Below, piece after piece: positions 62,077 through 64,000 of a stretch of DNA of 64,000 nt; the stretch's first letter is position 1, and every line of letters starts with the position of its first letter. The position numbers were made by a program, and so were the translations under genes. The DNA is taken from the NCBI RefSeq assembly GCF_014641495.1, contig NZ_BMHV01000010.1, positions 62,001 to 126,000 of the forward strand, given 5' to 3'. The notes under the pieces are model-generated. The model had not been told where the DNA came from, did no database searches, and saw only the letters and a list, made by a program, of their open reading frames with translations. This DNA comes from Terasakiella brassicae (GTDB lineage: Bacteria > Pseudomonadota > Alphaproteobacteria > Rhodospirillales > Terasakiellaceae).

Positions 62077-62367
62077 TTACTTCTTGATCTCGATTTCAAT
62101 CAACGTGACATCAAAATCGTTGGCGTTAATCACATTATGTTCAACACCCGCATCCCGATAATAACATTGTCCGCGTTTTAACACCGCATCCTGCACGCCT
62201 TTATCGCTCTCCATCCTCAAGACTGCGTCCTCCATCGGTACAATGACATAATCGCGTTCATGGCGATGCCATTGGGTTTGCGAATGCGCCGGAAAAAACA
62301 GATGATTAACACTGACTTTGTCGTTTTCAATCTGATTGGTCAGGGTAAACAGGCTTAATTGCGTCAT
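62077..62367 (-). CDS. Small cupin-domain protein
   Basis: The 96-residue protein has a single beta-barrel cupin with motif 1 around QWHRHERDYVIVPMEDAVL (about 32-50, His pair and Asp in place of the usual Glu) and motif 2 GVEHNVINAND near 75. It probably binds a metal and a small ligand; the function is unknown. AAGGA 7 nt before the ATG at 62367 favours this start over 62409. It is convergent with the EamA gene and divergent from the cysteine-rich protein gene. Confidence 0.85.
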   Translation of the reverse strand: MTQLSLFTLTNQIENDKVSVNHLFFPAHSQTQWHRHERDYVIVPMEDAVLRMESDKGVQDAVLKRGQCYYRDAGVEHNVINANDFDVTLIEIEIKK

Positions 62368-62491
62368 GCGATATCCTTCAAGGCTTTTACTTTTTTTGCA
62401 CATTTGCACGAAAATAGTATATTGGACAAGTTCCTGCCATATAGGCTATTCTTTTATTCCAATTTCAAGCTATTTCAGATTGAGCCGTCCC

Positions 62492-62815
62492 ATGAAACTC
62501 GCCGCCGTCTTTATTGCAAGCTTTCTCTTTCCCGTTTTTGCTTATGGACAAACCAGTTTAAAAGAATGTTTTGCCCAGCACAATCAATGTGTTGCAAATT
62601 GTTTCGAACTGGATAGCGAAGGCAGCCAAGCAAGTTGCATCGCCCAATGCGCTGGCGCAGAAGCCACATGTGCGGGCGAAATCGGACTGGAAAGCACCAA
62701 GCCTTTTATCCGTAAAAAGACCGAACAGCTTGAACAGCTTCTAGAAGATTTCTTCGGGGATATCCTGCCACAGGACGAACCAACACCCGAGTTTAAAAAT
62801 CAATCCGAAACCTGA
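62492..62815 (+). CDS. Small secreted protein with symmetrical six-cysteine pattern
   Basis: The 107-residue protein has a signal peptide (MKLAAVFIASFLFPVFAYG) and six cysteines: Cys26, Cys33, Cys37, Cys49, Cys53 and Cys60, spaced 6-3-11-3-6. The twin CX3C pattern suggests a disulfide-clamped helical hairpin, as in CHCH and small-Tim folds. The acidic, proline-rich C terminus (from about 85) looks disordered. I do not recognise the family. The ATG at 62492 is chosen because the signal peptide begins there; the frame is open upstream. Confidence 0.78.
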   Translation: MKLAAVFIASFLFPVFAYGQTSLKECFAQHNQCVANCFELDSEGSQASCIAQCAGAEATCAGEIGLESTKPFIRKKTEQLEQLLEDFFGDILPQDEPTPEFKNQSET

Positions 62816-62833
62816 TCCGATTATCATCAAGCC

Positions 62834-62849
62834 TCACTCATTTGAGTGA
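62834..62849. repeat. Short palindrome after the cysteine-rich gene
   Basis: TCACTCA pairs with TGAGTGA (62834-62840 with 62843-62849), 18 bp past the stop codon. The inner bases must form the loop. No T-run follows, so a terminator role is uncertain. Confidence 0.4.
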
Positions 62850-62915
62850 TGAAGCCCCATCGGCAGCACGTTAAATTAAACGTTATAGTGGTTTGAACGT
62901 GCAACAGGTTCGCTT

Positions 62916-63191
62916 ATGTATCAGTCACAGGAATATATGGAAATCGGCGGCAAACTTATTACCTGCCCTTATAACGAAGATGATTACATGTATGGTGTCA
63001 ATCTGCATGGCCTGTTGTGCCGTTTGCACGAAAGCGGGGCAACCCATGCAAACGATTTTCACAGCATCATTGTTTCTTCCATAGAGTGCGAAAACCGGCT
63101 TTCTGATAGCCAAAAGATCCATGATATTTACAATCACATCATGCATGATCTTGCCAATCTCGGCGTCACCCCCGAACAATCTGCGCATTAA
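62916..63191 (+). CDS. Small hypothetical protein
   Basis: The frame encodes 91 residues: MYQSQEYMEIGGKLITCPYN at the start, then YGVNLHGLLCRLHESG and IIVSSIECENRLSDSQKIHD. No signal peptide, membrane helix or known motif is visible. CAGG precedes the ATG at about 8 nt. An antisense frame of similar length (62925-63188) exists, but this frame has the better ribosome-binding sequence and a normal acidic composition. It ends 4 bp before the convergent cytochrome gene. Moderate confidence that it is real. Confidence 0.6.
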   Translation: MYQSQEYMEIGGKLITCPYNEDDYMYGVNLHGLLCRLHESGATHANDFHSIIVSSIECENRLSDSQKIHDIYNHIMHDLANLGVTPEQSAH

Positions 63192-63195
63192 TTCC

Positions 63196-63657
63196 TTATT
63201 TCAGCGCATCACTCAGACGTTGTTGGCGATCCTGAATTTCGCGGGGCCAACGGCTTTTAATAAAAGCCAGCACCGAGCGAATTTCCATATCACTCAGAAT
63301 TTTCCCGAAGGGCGGCATCCCGCTTTTAAAACCTTCCGGTCCCAAAGCCGCACCGCCACGTTTGGTATAATCAAATAACAACTGGTCATCATGGTGCCAT
63401 GTATGGCCGGTTTCATCATGGGGCGGGGCCGGTAAGGTTCCATCGGCCTTTGTTGTACGCCAATCGGGCGTTTCACCTTCCAGCTTGATGCCATGACATT
63501 CCGCACAATAAAGCCCATAAATCTGTTGTCCACGTGCAACCATCTTTTCATCCTGCGGATCAATCTTCGCATATGATCCTGACAGTTGGATAAACGCATA
63601 AGCCGCCGCGATTGCGATCAGGCTAATAGCAATATAAATGACCCCTTTATTCGACAT
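63196..63657 (-). CDS. Membrane-anchored class I cytochrome c
   Basis: The 153-residue protein has an N-terminal anchor helix (about 5-23), a heme-attachment motif Cys51-A-E-Cys54-His55 and the distal ligand Met114 in SGMPPFGKI. One heme c in the periplasm is expected. The inserted segment with WHHDDQLL resembles cytochromes c described as copper-resistance or oxidase-linked. The redox partner is unknown. It lies 23 bp after the dGTPase gene on the same strand. Confidence 0.9.
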   Translation of the reverse strand: MSNKGVIYIAISLIAIAAAYAFIQLSGSYAKIDPQDEKMVARGQQIYGLYCAECHGIKLEGETPDWRTTKADGTLPAPPHDETGHTWHHDDQLLFDYTKRGGAALGPEGFKSGMPPFGKILSDMEIRSVLAFIKSRWPREIQDRQQRLSDALK

Positions 63658-63680
63658 TTTACAACTTTGCCTTTGCGTTA

Positions 63681-64000
63681 TTAAAGCGAAATACCTTTTA
63701 AGACTTTAAACATATTTACGGCAGCACGATCACTCAGTCCAGAGACGAAATCACTGACTTGCATCAAATGTTCATAACGATCATTCTTGAACACAAATGG
63801 GTATTCAAGCAGGCGGATCACATGTTTATGTTTCGCCGACATGCGCTTAATATCCCCGCCGCATTTTTCAAATTCCAGCATGGCACGGCAGAAAACATCC
63901 AGCAAAAAGCCCAGCACCTCATAACTGGCTGTTTCAATTTCAAGCTTACGCCGTGTGCCAAAGATGGAACTTCCGGCAAATGTTTTACAGGCTTGGGCCT
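63681..64000 (-). CDS. dgt: Deoxyguanosinetriphosphate triphosphohydrolase-like protein, C-terminal part (gene cut by window end)
   Basis: Reading the minus strand from 64000 in the frame that ends at 63681 gives about 106 residues including SSIFGTRRKLEIETASYEVL, then HKHVIRLLEYPF and VSDFVSGLSDRAAVNMFKVL near the end. This matches the C terminus of bacterial dGTPase-like HD-domain proteins, which release triphosphate from dNTPs. The HD motif itself would lie outside the window. The GTG at 63917 is internal, not the start. Confidence 0.88.
   Translation of the reverse strand, partial: AQACKTFAGSSIFGTRRKLEIETASYEVLGFLLDVFCRAMLEFEKCGGDIKRMSAKHKHVIRLLEYPFVFKNDRYEHLMQVSDFVSGLSDRAAVNMFKVLKGISL

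Noticed and set aside
62925-63188. 87-codon minus-strand frame
   Set aside because: It mirrors the plus-strand frame at 62916-63191, which has a better ribosome-binding site and composition; certainty is limited.

Overview
The window comes from an alphaproteobacterial chromosome, most likely a Rhodospirillales-type marine or aquatic heterotroph. I judge this from alphaproteobacterial-style sdhCDAB, a CbiG-CobJ fusion, a bactofilin, a BamF-like (DUF3035) lipoprotein after ileS-lspA, a free-standing CobN, chemoreceptors and roughly half-GC coding DNA. No phage, insertion sequence or CRISPR array was recognised, so most of the window is core chromosome. The exact genus cannot be fixed from sequence alone.

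Layout. 1-5140: quinone oxidoreductase (cut by the window edge), a SpoU-type RNA methyltransferase, then sdhC-sdhD-sdhA-sdhB with a clear terminator. 5299-7222: soluble zinc-binding chemoreceptor and bactofilin. 7256-9971 (minus): an alkylation-repair operon (Ada/AraC/AlkA fusion, Ogt, unknown membrane protein), all coupled by ATGA overlaps. 10114-14863: yejBEF peptide ABC importer without yejA, an unusual rubredoxin-like protein and an FRG-domain protein. 14871-19231: acetyltransferase and cobN. 19232-19455: a palindromic, MITE/REP-like intergenic element. 19464-22698 (minus): folE, serA and an alanine-glyoxylate-type aminotransferase. 22817-30544: ribF-ileS-lspA, a BamF-like lipoprotein and an M16 protease pair. 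30707-31666: SLAC1/TDT channel-like protein.

31702-38702 (minus) is a six-gene corrin-ring operon: cbiX, an N-terminally extended cobH/cbiC, cobL/cbiET, cobI/cbiL, a cbiG-cobJ/cbiH fusion and cobM/cbiF. It carries signs of early cobalt insertion (CbiX, CbiG), yet CobN, the large subunit of the late-insertion chelatase, is encoded 12 kb away. 38842-43597: YeiH-type transporter, a secreted protein, TrkH, a lipoprotein and Hsp33. 43679-49865: argF-argD, ChaC-like cyclotransferase, folB plus a FolM-like reductase, a Ca/Na antiporter and a cytidylate-kinase-like protein.

50085-50175 is tRNA-Ser(GGA), followed by a decayed ATPase 3' end and another REP-like hairpin. 50767-57310: radical SAM protein, small conserved protein, Bcr/CflA exporter, trypsin-like protease, MoeB/ThiF-like E1 enzyme and a transmembrane chemoreceptor. 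57347-59733 (minus): SulP transporter with a tandem-Usp protein. 59929-62026: MarR regulator divergent from a nitroreductase and an EamA exporter, with strong operator-like palindromes between them. The end holds a cupin, two small proteins, a membrane cytochrome c and the 3' part of a dGTPase gene.

The most unusual items are the RNase-H-like (DUF429-type) extension fused to CobH, the CxC rubredoxin paired with an FRG protein, the composite palindromic element after cobN, a symmetrical six-cysteine secreted protein and a probable leaderless ribF transcript. I did not find a clearly novel multi-gene defence or mobile system.
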